A DNA stretch of 64,000 nucleotides from UBA4742 sp002403895 (lineage in GTDB: Bacteria; Actinomycetota; Acidimicrobiia; Acidimicrobiales; Acidimicrobilacustridaceae), in NCBI GenBank assembly GCA_036823295.1, contig DAISGD010000015.1, positions 1 through 64,000 on the forward strand, given 5' to 3'. Both the position numbers and the translations under genes were made by a program. This document shows positions 24,497 through 33,957 of this stretch, one piece after another. Every line of letters begins with the position of its first letter. Positions within the stretch are counted from its first letter, which is position 1. The notes beneath the pieces were generated by a model, which saw only the letters and a list, made by a program, of their open reading frames with translations, was not told the DNA's origin and did no database searches.

Positions 24497-25044
24497 GTGG
24501 GGCTCGGCCGCTCCAAGTGGGGGTGTCCGAGCTCCTGCGCCACCCCGGTTCCCGCAAGCCCTTCGTCACCGAGGAACTGCTCGATGGGCTGTCGACGTCG
24601 ACAGCTACCGTCCCGGAGGGATCGCCGGTCCGGGTCGAGCTGATCCTGGAGTCGCTCAGCACCGCCCTCACCGCCACCGGCACGGTGGCTGTGACCTGGG
24701 AAGGCACCTGCCGTCGCTGCTTGGAGCCCGTCGAAGGTGATGCGCAGGCATCCGTCAAGGAGATCTTCGAACGACAACCGGTCGAGGGCGAGACCTACCG
24801 GCTGGATGGCGAGACCGCCGATCTTGAGCCACTCGTGCGCGATGCGGTGTTGCTGGCGCTCCCACTGGCCCCACTGTGCCGGGAGGACTGCCCGGGACCG
24901 GCGCCCGAGCTGTTCCCCACCGGCCCTGCGCCGGGCAGCGAGACCCGCCGCGATCCCCGGTGGGCGGCCCTCGACGAGCTGACCTTCGATCCACCTGGCC
25001 CCGGGGCCGGCGAGGAGTCGCCCGCCGACCGATCGCCGGGCTAA
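24493..25044 (+). CDS. DUF177 (YceD-family) protein
   Basis: A 183-residue DUF177/YceD protein. WEGTCRRCLEPVEG and LAPLCREDCPGPAP contribute the paired cysteines of the family, which probably bind zinc. In many bacteria and plants the gene stands directly before rpmF and plays a part in 23S rRNA or large-subunit maturation; that role is assumed here. It overlaps the upstream gene by four bases and lies 160 bp from rpmF. The C-terminal ~40 residues are Pro/Gly-rich and probably disordered. Confidence 0.9.
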   Translation: MSGARPLQVGVSELLRHPGSRKPFVTEELLDGLSTSTATVPEGSPVRVELILESLSTALTATGTVAVTWEGTCRRCLEPVEGDAQASVKEIFERQPVEGETYRLDGETADLEPLVRDAVLLALPLAPLCREDCPGPAPELFPTGPAPGSETRRDPRWAALDELTFDPPGPGAGEESPADRSPG

Positions 25045-25203
25045 CGGTCAGAGCGACCCCCCGGCGTATCGCCAGGTCACCCGCTTCGACCGGAGCATCC
25101 CGCGCCCGCTACGCTCTCCCGTTCGCGTCCGACGCCAGATCCCCCATGGGTCAGGCTGTCGGCGCCGCCGAGTCGCACCGTCACCTCAGAGGCATCAACG
25201 ATC

Positions 25204-25383
25204 ATGGCCGTCCCCAAGAAGAAGACCTCCAAAGCCAAGAGCCGCAGCCGGCGTGCCTCGGCCTGGACCGTCAAGGCGCCGTCGCGCAGCACCTGCCCGC
25301 GCTGCGGCGCCACCAAGTTGCCCCACATCGTGTGCGGTAACTGCGGGTGGTACCACGGCCGCCAGGCCATCGACGTCGACTGA
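25204..25383 (+). CDS. rpmF: 50S ribosomal protein L32
   Basis: A 59-residue L32. It begins MAVPKKKTSKAKSRSRRA, the family hallmark, and has the zinc ribbon CPRCG ... CGNCG. Its stop is at 25381-25383, 22 bp before plsX. The order DUF177-rpmF-plsX-acpP couples ribosome and fatty acid/phospholipid synthesis genes, as in many bacteria. Confidence 0.97.
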   Translation: MAVPKKKTSKAKSRSRRASAWTVKAPSRSTCPRCGATKLPHIVCGNCGWYHGRQAIDVD

Positions 25384-25405
25384 CGACGGGTCGATGCCTC
25401 CCGCC

Positions 25406-26401
25406 ATGACGGATCTGCTGCCCATCGCGGTGGACGCCATGGGTGGCGACCACGCCCCCGCCGCCATCGTCGAGGGGGCGAAGCAGGCCGCAGCCGAGTT
25501 CGGTATCGCGATCTTGTTGGTGGGCCGACCCGACGAGATCGGCGATCCTGGCGATCTCGAGGTGCTGGCCGCCTCCGAAGTCATCCCCATGGACGCCGAT
25601 GCCGGCGCCAGCGTGCGCCGCATGAAGGACTCGTCGCTGGTACGCGCCGCTGAGGCAGTGCGTGACGGCCGGGCCTCGGCCATGGTCAGCGCCGGGAACA
25701 CCGGGGCCACCATGGCCAGCGCGCTGTTGCGCATGGGTCGCATCCGGGGCGTGCAGCGCCCGGCCATCGCCACGCCCATTCCGGTGCTGGGTGGCACCCC
25801 GACGGTCATGCTCGACGCCGGCGCCAATGCCGAGTGCAACGCCGAGTGGCTCGTCCAGTTCGCCCAGATGGGTGCCGTCTACGCCCGGGACCGCTTCGCC
25901 ATCGCCGCCCCGAGGGTGGCGCTGCTGTCCATCGGCGAGGAGGACACCAAGGGCAACCCGTTGGTCAAGGCGGCCCACAAGCTCCTGGCCGACCCGTCGT
26001 GGATCGGTGACACCGGCGCCGTGTTCGTGGGCAACGTCGAGGGCCGGGACCTCATGACCGATGCCGCCGATGTCGTGGTCACCGATGGGTTCACGGGCAA
26101 CGTCGCCCTCAAGACGCTCGAGGGTGGGATGCGAGCCCTGGTCAACGGCGTGCTGAGTGCATTCGACACCGACGACGCCACCAGGGAAGCAGCGCAAGTA
26201 TTGCTGCCCGCGCTGGGCCCCCTCTATGCCCAGCTGGACCCGGAGAACGTCGGTGGCGCCATGCTGCTGGGGGTCGATGGGGTGTGCATCATCAGCCATG
26301 GATCATCGTCGGCGACGGCCGTGGTGAATGCCATCAAGGTGGCCCACGACCTGGTCACCGGCGAGGTCGTTGAACACCTCCGCCGCGCCACCGCCGCCTG
26401 A
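25406..26401 (+). CDS. plsX: Phosphate acyltransferase PlsX
   Basis: A 331-residue peripheral membrane enzyme (EC 2.3.1.274) converting acyl-ACP and phosphate to acyl-phosphate, the first step of phosphatidic acid synthesis in the PlsX/PlsY pathway. Signatures are IAVDAMGGDHAP, VSAGNTGATMASAL, LLSIGEEDTKGN and the VVTDGFTGNVALKTLEG block. ATG 25406 is used; ATG 25394 adds four residues. A G+C-rich hairpin followed by TTT stands about 50 bp after the stop, suggesting that acpP is transcribed mainly from its own promoter. Confidence 0.96.
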   Translation: MTDLLPIAVDAMGGDHAPAAIVEGAKQAAAEFGIAILLVGRPDEIGDPGDLEVLAASEVIPMDADAGASVRRMKDSSLVRAAEAVRDGRASAMVSAGNTGATMASALLRMGRIRGVQRPAIATPIPVLGGTPTVMLDAGANAECNAEWLVQFAQMGAVYARDRFAIAAPRVALLSIGEEDTKGNPLVKAAHKLLADPSWIGDTGAVFVGNVEGRDLMTDAADVVVTDGFTGNVALKTLEGGMRALVNGVLSAFDTDDATREAAQVLLPALGPLYAQLDPENVGGAMLLGVDGVCIISHGSSSATAVVNAIKVAHDLVTGEVVEHLRRATAA

Positions 26402-26453
26402 TCCCCACGACGGGCGAGTCTCCATCCCATATCGGCGGACGAGTCTGGGTGTC

Positions 26454-26476
26454 CCGGCGGCCAGCGGGGCCGCCGG
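26454..26476 (+). terminator. Intrinsic terminator after plsX
   Basis: CCGGCGGCC (26454-26462) pairs perfectly with GGCCGCCGG (26468-26476) around a five-base loop and is followed by TTTC. It lies 53 bp downstream of the plsX stop. Confidence 0.65.
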
Positions 26477-26535
26477 TTTCGGGGCCCGTCAGGCAAAATA
26501 GTGCCCCTGACCAGCACTTTTAGCGGTCTTCACGA

Positions 26536-26562
26536 TTGCACAAGGGTGGAATCTGCTACGCT
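26536..26562 (+). promoter_or_regulatory. Candidate promoter of acpP-rnc
   Basis: TTGCAC (26536-26541) and TACGCT (26557-26562) with an extended TGC directly before the -10. The spacing of 15 bp is short, so the call is tentative. It lies 58 bp upstream of the acpP start and downstream of the plsX terminator. Confidence 0.35.
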
Positions 26563-26619
26563 TTCTGCCGATCCCGTGCAGCCGCACGACCGTCCCGGCA
26601 CCGAAGGAGAACGATCCCT

Positions 26620-26910
26620 GTGCCCGCAGAGACTCACGTCGAACAGGGCCCGATCGACCGCCAGGAGATCGTCGATCTGGTGCGTGATCGCTTGGCCGAC
26701 ATCCTCGAGATCGAGCCATCGAGCATCCATGAAGGCGATTCCTTCGCCGAGGATCTCGACGCCGACTCGCTCGCCTTGATCGAGCTGGTCGAAGCGCTCG
26801 AGGAGGAGCTCGGTGAGCGCACCGTTGGTTTCCGCATCGAGGACGAGGACCTCGAGGATCTCAAGACCGTGCGGGATGCCGTCGACTACGTGCACGCCCG
26901 CGTGGGCTGA
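26620..26910 (+). CDS. acpP: Acyl carrier protein
   Basis: A 96-residue acidic four-helix carrier protein. Ser50 in DLDADSLALIELVEALE is the phosphopantetheine attachment site (DSL motif). It carries growing acyl chains on the 4'-phosphopantetheine arm for fatty acid synthesis. GTG 26620 is chosen because AAGGAG lies at 26604-26609. An N-terminal extension of about a dozen residues (PAETHVEQGPIDRQ) precedes the first helix. It stands between plsX and rnc as in many bacteria. Confidence 0.95.
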   Translation: MPAETHVEQGPIDRQEIVDLVRDRLADILEIEPSSIHEGDSFAEDLDADSLALIELVEALEEELGERTVGFRIEDEDLEDLKTVRDAVDYVHARVG

Positions 26911-27775
26911 TCTTCTGGACACCGCCGCCCTCTCCCGGTTCGCCACACTTCTCGGCTGTCCGTTCAACGATCCTGACTTGATCGCCCTGGCCGCGACCCA
27001 CCGGTCGTGGTGTGCCGAGCACGCCGGGTTCGAGTCGAACGAGCGGCTCGAGTTCCTCGGTGATGCCGTCCTCGGGTTGGTGGTGACGTCGCACGTGTAT
27101 GCCGAGTTCTCTGACATGCCCGAGGGCGAGCTGGCCAAGGTGCGCGCCTCGGTGGTGAGCGCGGCAGCCATGGCCGAGGTCGCCGCCGAGGTGGGGCTGG
27201 GCGACGTGCTCGCCCTGGGCAAGGGCGAGGCCGCCAGCGGTGGCCGCGAGAAGCCCTCCATCCTGGCCGATGCCATGGAAGCGGTGATCGGTGCCGTGTA
27301 CCTCGACCAGGGGTGGGGCGCCGCCCGTCAGCTCGTCCTGCGCCTCGTCGGTGATCGCATCGAGTCGGCCGCCGAAGGCCCCGGCGGCCACGACTTCAAG
27401 ACCCAACTCCAGGAGCTGGCTGCTCGGGAGTACGAGGAGCTCCCCGCCTACGAGCTGCGCGACGAGGGCCCCGACCATGCCAAGCGGTTCTTCGCCACGG
27501 TTTCCATCGCCGGGCGGGCCATTGGTCAGGGCGAGGGCCGCAGCAAGAAGGTGGCTGAGCAGGCCGCCGCCCGAGCCGCCTGGCACCAGCTGACCCGGGA
27601 ACTGGACGGGGTACCCCGGGCTGAGCGCCTGGCCCCCACCCACCCGGTCAACGGACCCCCTGCGGCCACGCCGAAATCCCGTCCGGATCCGTTCGATCTT
27701 CCCAGGCCCGATCGGGCCGCACCCCGCCCTGCCGTTGCCGGCCGGGCTCGAGAGAGTGAGTCGCACGATGCCTGA
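26876..27775 (+). CDS. rnc: Ribonuclease III
   Basis: A ~299-residue double-strand-specific endoribonuclease processing rRNA precursors and structured RNAs. The catalytic signature is NERLEFLGDAVLGL, with the second acidic cluster in ADAMEAVIGAVYLDQG; the dsRNA-binding domain runs from DFKTQLQELA to AAARAAWHQL. The start is unsure: ATG 26876 overlaps acpP by 35 bp, while CTG 26915 just after the acpP stop is another option. A proline-rich C-terminal tail of about 55 residues after the dsRBD is longer than usual and probably disordered. It overlaps mutM by eight bases. Confidence 0.92.
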   Translation: MPSTTCTPAWADLLDTAALSRFATLLGCPFNDPDLIALAATHRSWCAEHAGFESNERLEFLGDAVLGLVVTSHVYAEFSDMPEGELAKVRASVVSAAAMAEVAAEVGLGDVLALGKGEAASGGREKPSILADAMEAVIGAVYLDQGWGAARQLVLRLVGDRIESAAEGPGGHDFKTQLQELAAREYEELPAYELRDEGPDHAKRFFATVSIAGRAIGQGEGRSKKVAEQAAARAAWHQLTRELDGVPRAERLAPTHPVNGPPAATPKSRPDPFDLPRPDRAAPRPAVAGRARESESHDA

Positions 27776-28604
27776 ACTGCCCGAGGTGGAGACCATCCGG
27801 CGCGAGCTCGAGCGCGAGGCGGTGGGGAAGAAGATCAAGGCGGTCGAGGTCCACGGCACCCGCACCGTCCGGCGTCAGACGAAGAAGGCGTTTGCCGCCA
27901 AGCTCGACGGCGTCAAGATCACCGGGGTCGACCGCAGAGGGAAGTACCTGCTGGTTCGCTTGGACAGCGGCGATGTGCTGGTCATCCACCTCCGCATGAG
28001 CGGCCAACTGTTGCGGGCGGCGGCCAAGGACCCGGTACCCAAGCACACCCACGTGATCATCAGCTTCACCGTGGGCGGTCAGCTCCGCTTCGTGGATCCC
28101 CGGACGTTCGGCGAGATGTTCGTGGCGTCGCTCGACACCCTTCTCGAGGACGTGCCGGAACTGGCCGAGCTGGGCTTCGACCCAGTGGAGCAGCCGGTCT
28201 CGTGGCAGACGTTCGGCCAGTTGCTGCGCAACCACAAGATGAAGCTCAAGGCGTTCCTCACCGACCAGACCATCATCGCCGGGCTGGGCAACATCTACGC
28301 CGACGAGATCCTCTTCACCGCCGGCCTGCGCTACGACCGGATGACCGACTCGCTTTCCACCCAGGAGATCCGGCGCCTGTACCGCTCGGTGGTGGAGACA
28401 CTCCACGACGCCATCAAGTACGGGGGCTCGACCCTGGCCGACGAGCAGTACGTGGACCTGAACGGCAAGCCGGGCGAGTACCAGCAACATCACAAGGTCT
28501 ATGACCGGGAGAAGCTGCCGTGCTTCCGCTGCCGGAGAGCCACCATCTCCAAGTCCAAATTCGCCGGGCGGTCGACCTACTACTGCGAACTCTGCCAGGT
28601 GTGA
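27768..28604 (+). CDS. mutM: Formamidopyrimidine-DNA glycosylase (Fpg/MutM)
   Basis: A 278-residue bifunctional glycosylase/AP lyase that removes 8-oxoguanine and formamidopyrimidines. The N-terminal MPELPEVETIRREL supplies catalytic Pro2 and Glu3; RRGKYLL carries the conserved lysine; the H2TH region has IAGLGNIYADEILF; the C-terminal zinc finger is CFRC ... YYCELCQ with FAGRST before its second half. All catalytic parts are present. The start ATG 27768 follows a GAGAGAG stretch. The rnc-mutM-smc order is conserved in actinobacteria. Confidence 0.96.
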   Translation: MPELPEVETIRRELEREAVGKKIKAVEVHGTRTVRRQTKKAFAAKLDGVKITGVDRRGKYLLVRLDSGDVLVIHLRMSGQLLRAAAKDPVPKHTHVIISFTVGGQLRFVDPRTFGEMFVASLDTLLEDVPELAELGFDPVEQPVSWQTFGQLLRNHKMKLKAFLTDQTIIAGLGNIYADEILFTAGLRYDRMTDSLSTQEIRRLYRSVVETLHDAIKYGGSTLADEQYVDLNGKPGEYQQHHKVYDREKLPCFRCRRATISKSKFAGRSTYYCELCQV

Positions 28605-28668
28605 CCCATGAACAGCCGCTGGATCGCCACCCACTAGGGTCAAGGCACCAGATCACCGCGGAGTAGGT

Positions 28669-31600
28669 GTGTATCTCAAGACCTTGACCCTCAAGGGGTT
28701 CAAGTCGTTCGCTGACGCGACGGCTCTCGACCTCGAACCGGGCGTCACCGTGGTGGTGGGGCCCAACGGCAGCGGCAAATCCAACGTGGTCGATGCCATC
28801 GGTTGGGTGCTGGGCGCCCAGGCTCCGAGCTCGGTCCGTTCCCAGAAGATGGACGACGTGATCTTCGCCGGGACGGCCAAGCGCAGCCCACTCGGTCGGG
28901 CCGAGGTGTCGCTCACCGTTGACAACTCCTCGGGCATGTTGCCCATCGAGTTCAACGAGGTCACCATCACCCGCACGTTGTTTCGTAGCGGCGACAGTGA
29001 GTATGCCCTGAACGGCGTCCCCTGCCGGCTGCTGGACATCCAGGAGTTGCTCAGCGACAGCGGGGTAGGACGCCAACAGCACGTCATCATCAGCCAGGGT
29101 CAGATTGACGCCGTCCTCAACGCTCGGCCCGAGGAGCGGCGATCCATCATCGAAGAGGCCGCGGGGGTGTTGAAGTACCGGCGGCGCAAGGAAAAGAGCG
29201 AGCGTCGCCTCGAAGCCACCGAAGGCAATCTGACCCGTCTCCAGGACCTGTTGCGTGAAGTCCGTCGCCAGCTCCGCCCGCTCGAGCGCCAAGCCGATGC
29301 GGCCCGCCGTCACGGCGATGTCGTGGGCGAATTGCAGACGCTGCGCATCCATGTGGCCGGACGAGAACTGGCTGGCCTGCGGACCCGGCTCGCGGGTGCG
29401 GCACAGCGTCGGGTCGAACTCGCCATCGCCGATCGGGAGCTGAAGTCGGAGCTGGCCCGGCTCGACACCTCGGTCATGGCCACCGAGGCGAAGCTCACCG
29501 CCATGGGGGGCGACGATCTCGGCGACTCCCTGGCCCAGTTCGAGTCGCTGTTCGAAAAGGCACGCGGCCTCAGTTCGCTGCTGGCCGAGCGCCGGCGTGG
29601 CATCGACCGGGACCGGGGAGCGTTCGTCGACCAAGGCGTCATCGCCACGCTCGAGGCCGAGTCGGCCCGGCTCCGAGGCGAGCTCCGCGAGGTCGAAGAG
29701 GAGGCCTCCGCGCTGGCGCCGCTGGCCGCCGAGTTTGCCACCGCCGAGCAGGCCCTGGCCGCCGAACGCGAGCGGTTCGAGATCGCCTGCGCCGAAGGCG
29801 TGGTCGCCCCCAGTGGCCAAGCCGCCGAAGTGCGGGGCGAGTTGGCGGCGCTGCGCCAGGGCGTCGAGCGGGGCAGCGGGGAGATGGCCCGGATGCGGGC
29901 CCGCCTCGACGTGCTCACCGACAAGTCGGGCCGCTTGGCCGAGGAAGCCGACCGGTTGCGGCTCGAGATCGGGGCGGCCGAGCAGGCCGAGCTCCCGCTG
30001 GTCGAGGCCCTCGACGGCGCCGAGCAGTATCGGGCCGAGGCCGAGGCTGCCCTAGCTGAGGCCGAGGCGGCCCACCGCGCCAGCGAGTCCGACCATCACG
30101 CCTGGCTGGCCCGGGCCGACGCGCTGGCGCTCGCCCTCGACGAGGCGCGCTCACGGGCCGGGGCCGAACGGCTGGCCGACGTCGATGGCGTGGTGGGGAC
30201 GTTGCTCGATCTGGTCGAGGTCGACGCAGGATGGGAGGCGGCGTTCGAGGCGGCCGCCGGCGAGGCGCTCGCTGCAGTCGTGGTGGACGGCGTGGATGCC
30301 GCTCGTCGGGCCCTGGAGACGTTGCACGGTGAGGCCATCTCCGGGGCGGTTCTGGCGTTGACCGCAGGTGGGATCAGCCGCTCGGCGCCGCCCGTAGGAG
30401 AGCCTCTGCGCCAGCACGTCCGAGGGTCACGCCCGGGCGTGGACGGCCTGCTGGATGCTCTGGTCGGCTCGGCCGTGGTGATCGATGGAACGTGGGCCGC
30501 CGCCGTGGATGCGGCCCTGGCTCACCCTGACGCGATCGTGGTGACGCCGGACGGTGACCGGTTCGGCCTCAGCGGCTGGCGGGTGGGTGCAGCCGGCGCC
30601 GCCGGAGCCACCGGCGCCGCGCTCGAGGAGGCCCGCCGTCGTTCCATCAACGCCGAGCAGGCGGTAGCGGTGGCCGCCTCCCGGCTGGCGGCGGCCCGCC
30701 AAGCCCGGGACGAGGCCCGCTGGGCCGAGGACGAGCTGTCCCGGCAGCTGGACGCGAACGACGGCCGCCTGGCTGCCGGTGGTGACGGACTGCAGCGGGT
30801 CGAGACCGACCGTCGCGACGCCGCCACCGAGGCGGACGCGCTGCAGACCCACCTCGATGAGCGGGCGGCCCGGGTCGCCCGCGAGCAGGAGCGGATCGCC
30901 GAACTGGAAGCCACGCTGCCCGCCCTCGAGGCGGCCGATATGGTCACGGCCGAGCGGGGCCGGGCCATGGGCGAGGCGCGGGCCCGCCTCGACCGGCGGG
31001 CAACCGAGGTCGGTGCACTGCGCACCGACCTCGAGGTGCGGGGGGCCGGCGTCGGCGAGCGCCGTGAGTTCTTGCAGCGCCGATTCAGCGAGGTCGAGCA
31101 CCGGCTGACAGGAGCGGCGGAGGACCGCGCCGTGGCCGAGGAGCGTCGGATCGAGCTCGATCGGCGCCAGTTGGCCACCGACCGGCTCATGGCCCACGTG
31201 GCCGAGCGTCTGACCGTCGTCGAGCACGAACTCGGTGGTCTGCGGGAACGGCGCCGACGCCAAAGCGAGGCCGCGCGGGAGGTGGCCGCCGAACTCGACC
31301 GGCTGCGCAAGGCCCGGGTGGAAGCGGAGCGCAAGCTGAGCGAGCTCCGCGAGCGTGAACAGCGCCTCGAGATCGACGACGCCGAGACTCGGCTGCGGAT
31401 CGAGACGGCGGTCGAGTCGCTGCGACGCGATCTCGATTGCGAGCCCGACACCGCCATCGGCGCCGACTGCCCCGCGCTGGCCGACGGCGCCACGCCCGCC
31501 GCTCGGATCCGCGAGCTCGAGCGGGACCTGCGCATCATGGGCCCCATCAATCCGCTGGCCCTCGAGGAGTTCGAGGCGCTCACCGAGCGCCACGAGTTCC

Positions 31601-32139
31601 TCCAGCACCAGCTGGACGACGTCAAGGAATCCCGTCGCGAGCTGGCCAAGATCATCAGGGCCATCGACGGTGAGATCGTCAACGTGTTCGCCGCCGCCTA
31701 CGCGGACGTGGCCCAGAACTTCGAGCACCTGTTCGACACGCTGTTCCCGGGGGGCAAGGGTCGGCTGCGGCTGTCGGACCCGGACAACCTGCTCGACACC
31801 GGCATCGAGGTCGAGGCGCGGCCGTCGGGCAAGAACGTCCGCAAACTCTCGTTGTTGTCAGGCGGTGAGCGCTCCTTGACCGCGCTGGCCTTCCTGTTCG
31901 CCGTGTTCCGCAGCCGGCCCTCGCCGTTCTACATCATGGACGAGGTCGAGGCCGCCCTCGATGACGTGAACCTGCGTCGCTTCCTCGGTCTGGTGGCCGA
32001 GTTCCGCAACGACGCGCAGCTCATCATCGTGAGCCACCAGAAGCGCACCATGGAGGCGGCCGACTGCCTCTATGGCGTGACCATGCAACCGGGTGGATCG
32101 TCCCGGGTGGTCAGCGAGAAAGTCGGCTCCGGCGGCTGA
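28669..32139 (+). CDS. smc: Chromosome segregation protein SMC
   Basis: A 1156-residue structural-maintenance-of-chromosomes ATPase. Walker A is GPNGSGKSNVVDAIGWVLG near the N-terminus; two long coiled coils rich in Arg/Glu/Ala flank a hinge at about residues 500-620; the C-terminal head has the LSGGERSLTALAF signature and the Walker B segment PSPFYIMDEVEAALDD. It forms the ring of the condensin complex with ScpA/ScpB, encoded elsewhere. GTG 28669 starts the protein at the usual VYLKTLTLKGFKSF. It converges on the patatin gene with only 15 bp between stop codons. Confidence 0.97.
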   Translation: MYLKTLTLKGFKSFADATALDLEPGVTVVVGPNGSGKSNVVDAIGWVLGAQAPSSVRSQKMDDVIFAGTAKRSPLGRAEVSLTVDNSSGMLPIEFNEVTITRTLFRSGDSEYALNGVPCRLLDIQELLSDSGVGRQQHVIISQGQIDAVLNARPEERRSIIEEAAGVLKYRRRKEKSERRLEATEGNLTRLQDLLREVRRQLRPLERQADAARRHGDVVGELQTLRIHVAGRELAGLRTRLAGAAQRRVELAIADRELKSELARLDTSVMATEAKLTAMGGDDLGDSLAQFESLFEKARGLSSLLAERRRGIDRDRGAFVDQGVIATLEAESARLRGELREVEEEASALAPLAAEFATAEQALAAERERFEIACAEGVVAPSGQAAEVRGELAALRQGVERGSGEMARMRARLDVLTDKSGRLAEEADRLRLEIGAAEQAELPLVEALDGAEQYRAEAEAALAEAEAAHRASESDHHAWLARADALALALDEARSRAGAERLADVDGVVGTLLDLVEVDAGWEAAFEAAAGEALAAVVVDGVDAARRALETLHGEAISGAVLALTAGGISRSAPPVGEPLRQHVRGSRPGVDGLLDALVGSAVVIDGTWAAAVDAALAHPDAIVVTPDGDRFGLSGWRVGAAGAAGATGAALEEARRRSINAEQAVAVAASRLAAARQARDEARWAEDELSRQLDANDGRLAAGGDGLQRVETDRRDAATEADALQTHLDERAARVAREQERIAELEATLPALEAADMVTAERGRAMGEARARLDRRATEVGALRTDLEVRGAGVGERREFLQRRFSEVEHRLTGAAEDRAVAEERRIELDRRQLATDRLMAHVAERLTVVEHELGGLRERRRRQSEAAREVAAELDRLRKARVEAERKLSELREREQRLEIDDAETRLRIETAVESLRRDLDCEPDTAIGADCPALADGATPAARIRELERDLRIMGPINPLALEEFEALTERHEFLQHQLDDVKESRRELAKIIRAIDGEIVNVFAAAYADVAQNFEHLFDTLFPGGKGRLRLSDPDNLLDTGIEVEARPSGKNVRKLSLLSGGERSLTALAFLFAVFRSRPSPFYIMDEVEAALDDVNLRRFLGLVAEFRNDAQLIIVSHQKRTMEAADCLYGVTMQPGGSSRVVSEKVGSGG

Positions 32140-32154
32140 GCCGCGCCGGGATGG

Positions 32155-33810
32155 TCATTTGTCTTCGTCGTCGTGACCAAGGAGGTCAGCCAGGTCGTGG
32201 GCGATGACCCGACCGACGTGACCAGCGGCGCGCGCCAAGTTCAGCTTCTGGCTCACGCTGAGTGAGCCGATCGAGGGATCCAGGTCGCCCAGGGTCCAGC
32301 CGAGCTGGTCGCGGCGCCGATCGACCTCGTCCAGGGCTCGGGCGAAGCCGTACTCTGCGGCGTGCTGACCGAGCCATGTCCGCATGTTTGACCAGCCCAT
32401 GAGAAAGTCGTGCCGCCGGAACTCCTCATCGACGAAGCCGCCGAAATGGAACAGGAAGTCACCGGCTAACCGGTCACTCACCGGTGGGCTGTCGCCGTCG
32501 ATGAGCGGCGACACCATCTCGACCCGGGCCTCTCGCTTGCCTCGCAGTCCACCCGTGTGGCGCACGATCTGGCCGACGAGATCGGCGTACGAGGCGTTGG
32601 AGGGAACAACATCGGACGGGGCGCCAGCGTTATCGTCCGCCGTGGCCGGTGACGGATTCCCGTCGCCGCGAGCCGAGAGCGTGCGCCGGTCCTGATCCAT
32701 GGCCTCCAGGGCCGCGCCGAGTCGGCCCCGGATGGCGACCTCGACGGCGGCGCGCCCGTCCGGTTCCACGGCGTCGAGAGCCTCGGTGAGGGCCTGGGTC
32801 AGCGCGGTGGTGGCTTCTTCCGCCCAGCGAAGTCGAGTATTTGTCTTTTCCAGGCGGCGGAGGTCGTCGTAGATCGACTGTTCGCCCCTCAGGTTGAACA
32901 CGTCGAACAGCGTGAAGGTCCACCGAGGTTCGGTGTCCGGATTCCACCAGCGACCGTTGAAGTCCACCGCCGCCGGTTCGGGCTCGACCAGGACGAACAA
33001 CCGCTCGTCGAGATCCCAGGTGTGCGTGGCCGGATCGGCCTCGGCCTCGGCCACCAGGCGGAGGGCGCGACCGAACGGTTCGTCATCGAGCGTCCCGCCG
33101 TCGGTGTACCACAGCGCCCACTGGTCCTCCGGGGGCCGTCCCGGCCGGATGGGCGGCGCCACGACGTGGTTGGCCTCGTAGGTGGCACGGTCAGCTGAGC
33201 GGTCCAGCCGAACGGGCGGGAAGCCCAGTGCGTTGGCCGCCGACGCCAGGGCCGGGGCAATGGCGGGGATGAAGCCGTCGTCGCCGTCATCGGGCCCGAA
33301 GGTGTGGTTCCACCAGTCGAGATGTGTGAGCGCGTTGAACCAGGGCTGGTCCTCGTCGAGGCTGGGGACGCGGTAGGCGAGACCGCCCAGGCTGGCCAGC
33401 GCCATAGAGATCCGGACGGGGATGACCTGGCGGGCCGCCGTGGCATCTCCGTCAGGCACCGAACCGCGGGGCGACATCAGATCGGCGGCCAGTTCCCGCA
33501 ACGGTGCAGGGTCGAGCACCGATTCGGTCCCGTTGCTGCGGAGGGCGGTGAGTGAGTCCGCCTCCACCCAGGCCTTGACCATCAGCGCCACCGGGTCCGC
33601 TCCCCGTAGCAGGGATCGGGCCGCCAGCACACCGGTGAGCGAGCCGGCCGAGGCGGTGGCGAGGGCGTCGATGATGATCTGGCCGTCGGACTCCCGGGCG
33701 GCGGTGAGCAGGGCGGCCATGGCACCCCCGTGGTACGCCCCGAGGGAGACGGCGCCCGGCAGGGTGAGGGCCAGACACAGGCGAGGTCGGCTCAGTGGGG
33801 GATCGGCCAT
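32155..33810 (-). CDS. Patatin-like phospholipase-related protein
   Basis: A 551-residue protein with a patatin-like N-terminal domain. The oxyanion loop is GAVSLGAYHGGAMAALL, the nucleophile segment is ATASAGSLTG and the catalytic aspartate lies in WYTDGGTLDD. The nucleophile elbow has Thr rather than Gly two residues before the serine, unlike the usual GxSxG. The C-terminal ~250 residues, including FHFGGFVDEEFRRHDFLMGWSN, resemble the large bacterial 'patatin-related protein' group. It may hydrolyse membrane lipids; substrate and activity are unproven. It converges on smc and follows a long intergenic hairpin. Confidence 0.82.
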   Translation of the reverse strand: MADPPLSRPRLCLALTLPGAVSLGAYHGGAMAALLTAARESDGQIIIDALATASAGSLTGVLAARSLLRGADPVALMVKAWVEADSLTALRSNGTESVLDPAPLRELAADLMSPRGSVPDGDATAARQVIPVRISMALASLGGLAYRVPSLDEDQPWFNALTHLDWWNHTFGPDDGDDGFIPAIAPALASAANALGFPPVRLDRSADRATYEANHVVAPPIRPGRPPEDQWALWYTDGGTLDDEPFGRALRLVAEAEADPATHTWDLDERLFVLVEPEPAAVDFNGRWWNPDTEPRWTFTLFDVFNLRGEQSIYDDLRRLEKTNTRLRWAEEATTALTQALTEALDAVEPDGRAAVEVAIRGRLGAALEAMDQDRRTLSARGDGNPSPATADDNAGAPSDVVPSNASYADLVGQIVRHTGGLRGKREARVEMVSPLIDGDSPPVSDRLAGDFLFHFGGFVDEEFRRHDFLMGWSNMRTWLGQHAAEYGFARALDEVDRRRDQLGWTLGDLDPSIGSLSVSQKLNLARAAGHVGRVIAHDLADLLGHDDEDK

Positions 33811-33885
33811 GGCCCTGTTCTAGCCGAGGCATTGCGTGCCACCACCGGCGCTCACCCGATGCCCGCATCCGATCGCCCAACGTCG

Positions 33886-33930
33886 GGGTCGTGCCGGTGA
33901 CCACCGTGACGGTAGGTACTGGCACGACCC
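33886..33930. terminator. Long intergenic hairpin, copy 1
   Basis: GGGTCGTGCC (33886-33895) and GGCACGACCC (33921-33930) form a perfect 10-bp outer stem. The 25 bases between them contain a perfect inner stem ACCGT/ACGGT (33903-33907 and 33909-33913). It lies 28 bp beyond the stop of the VWA gene, so it probably terminates that operon. A related hairpin stands at 52729-52786. Confidence 0.65.
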
Positions 33931-33957
33931 GGGCTGAGGATGCCCAGGTGTCGTCGG

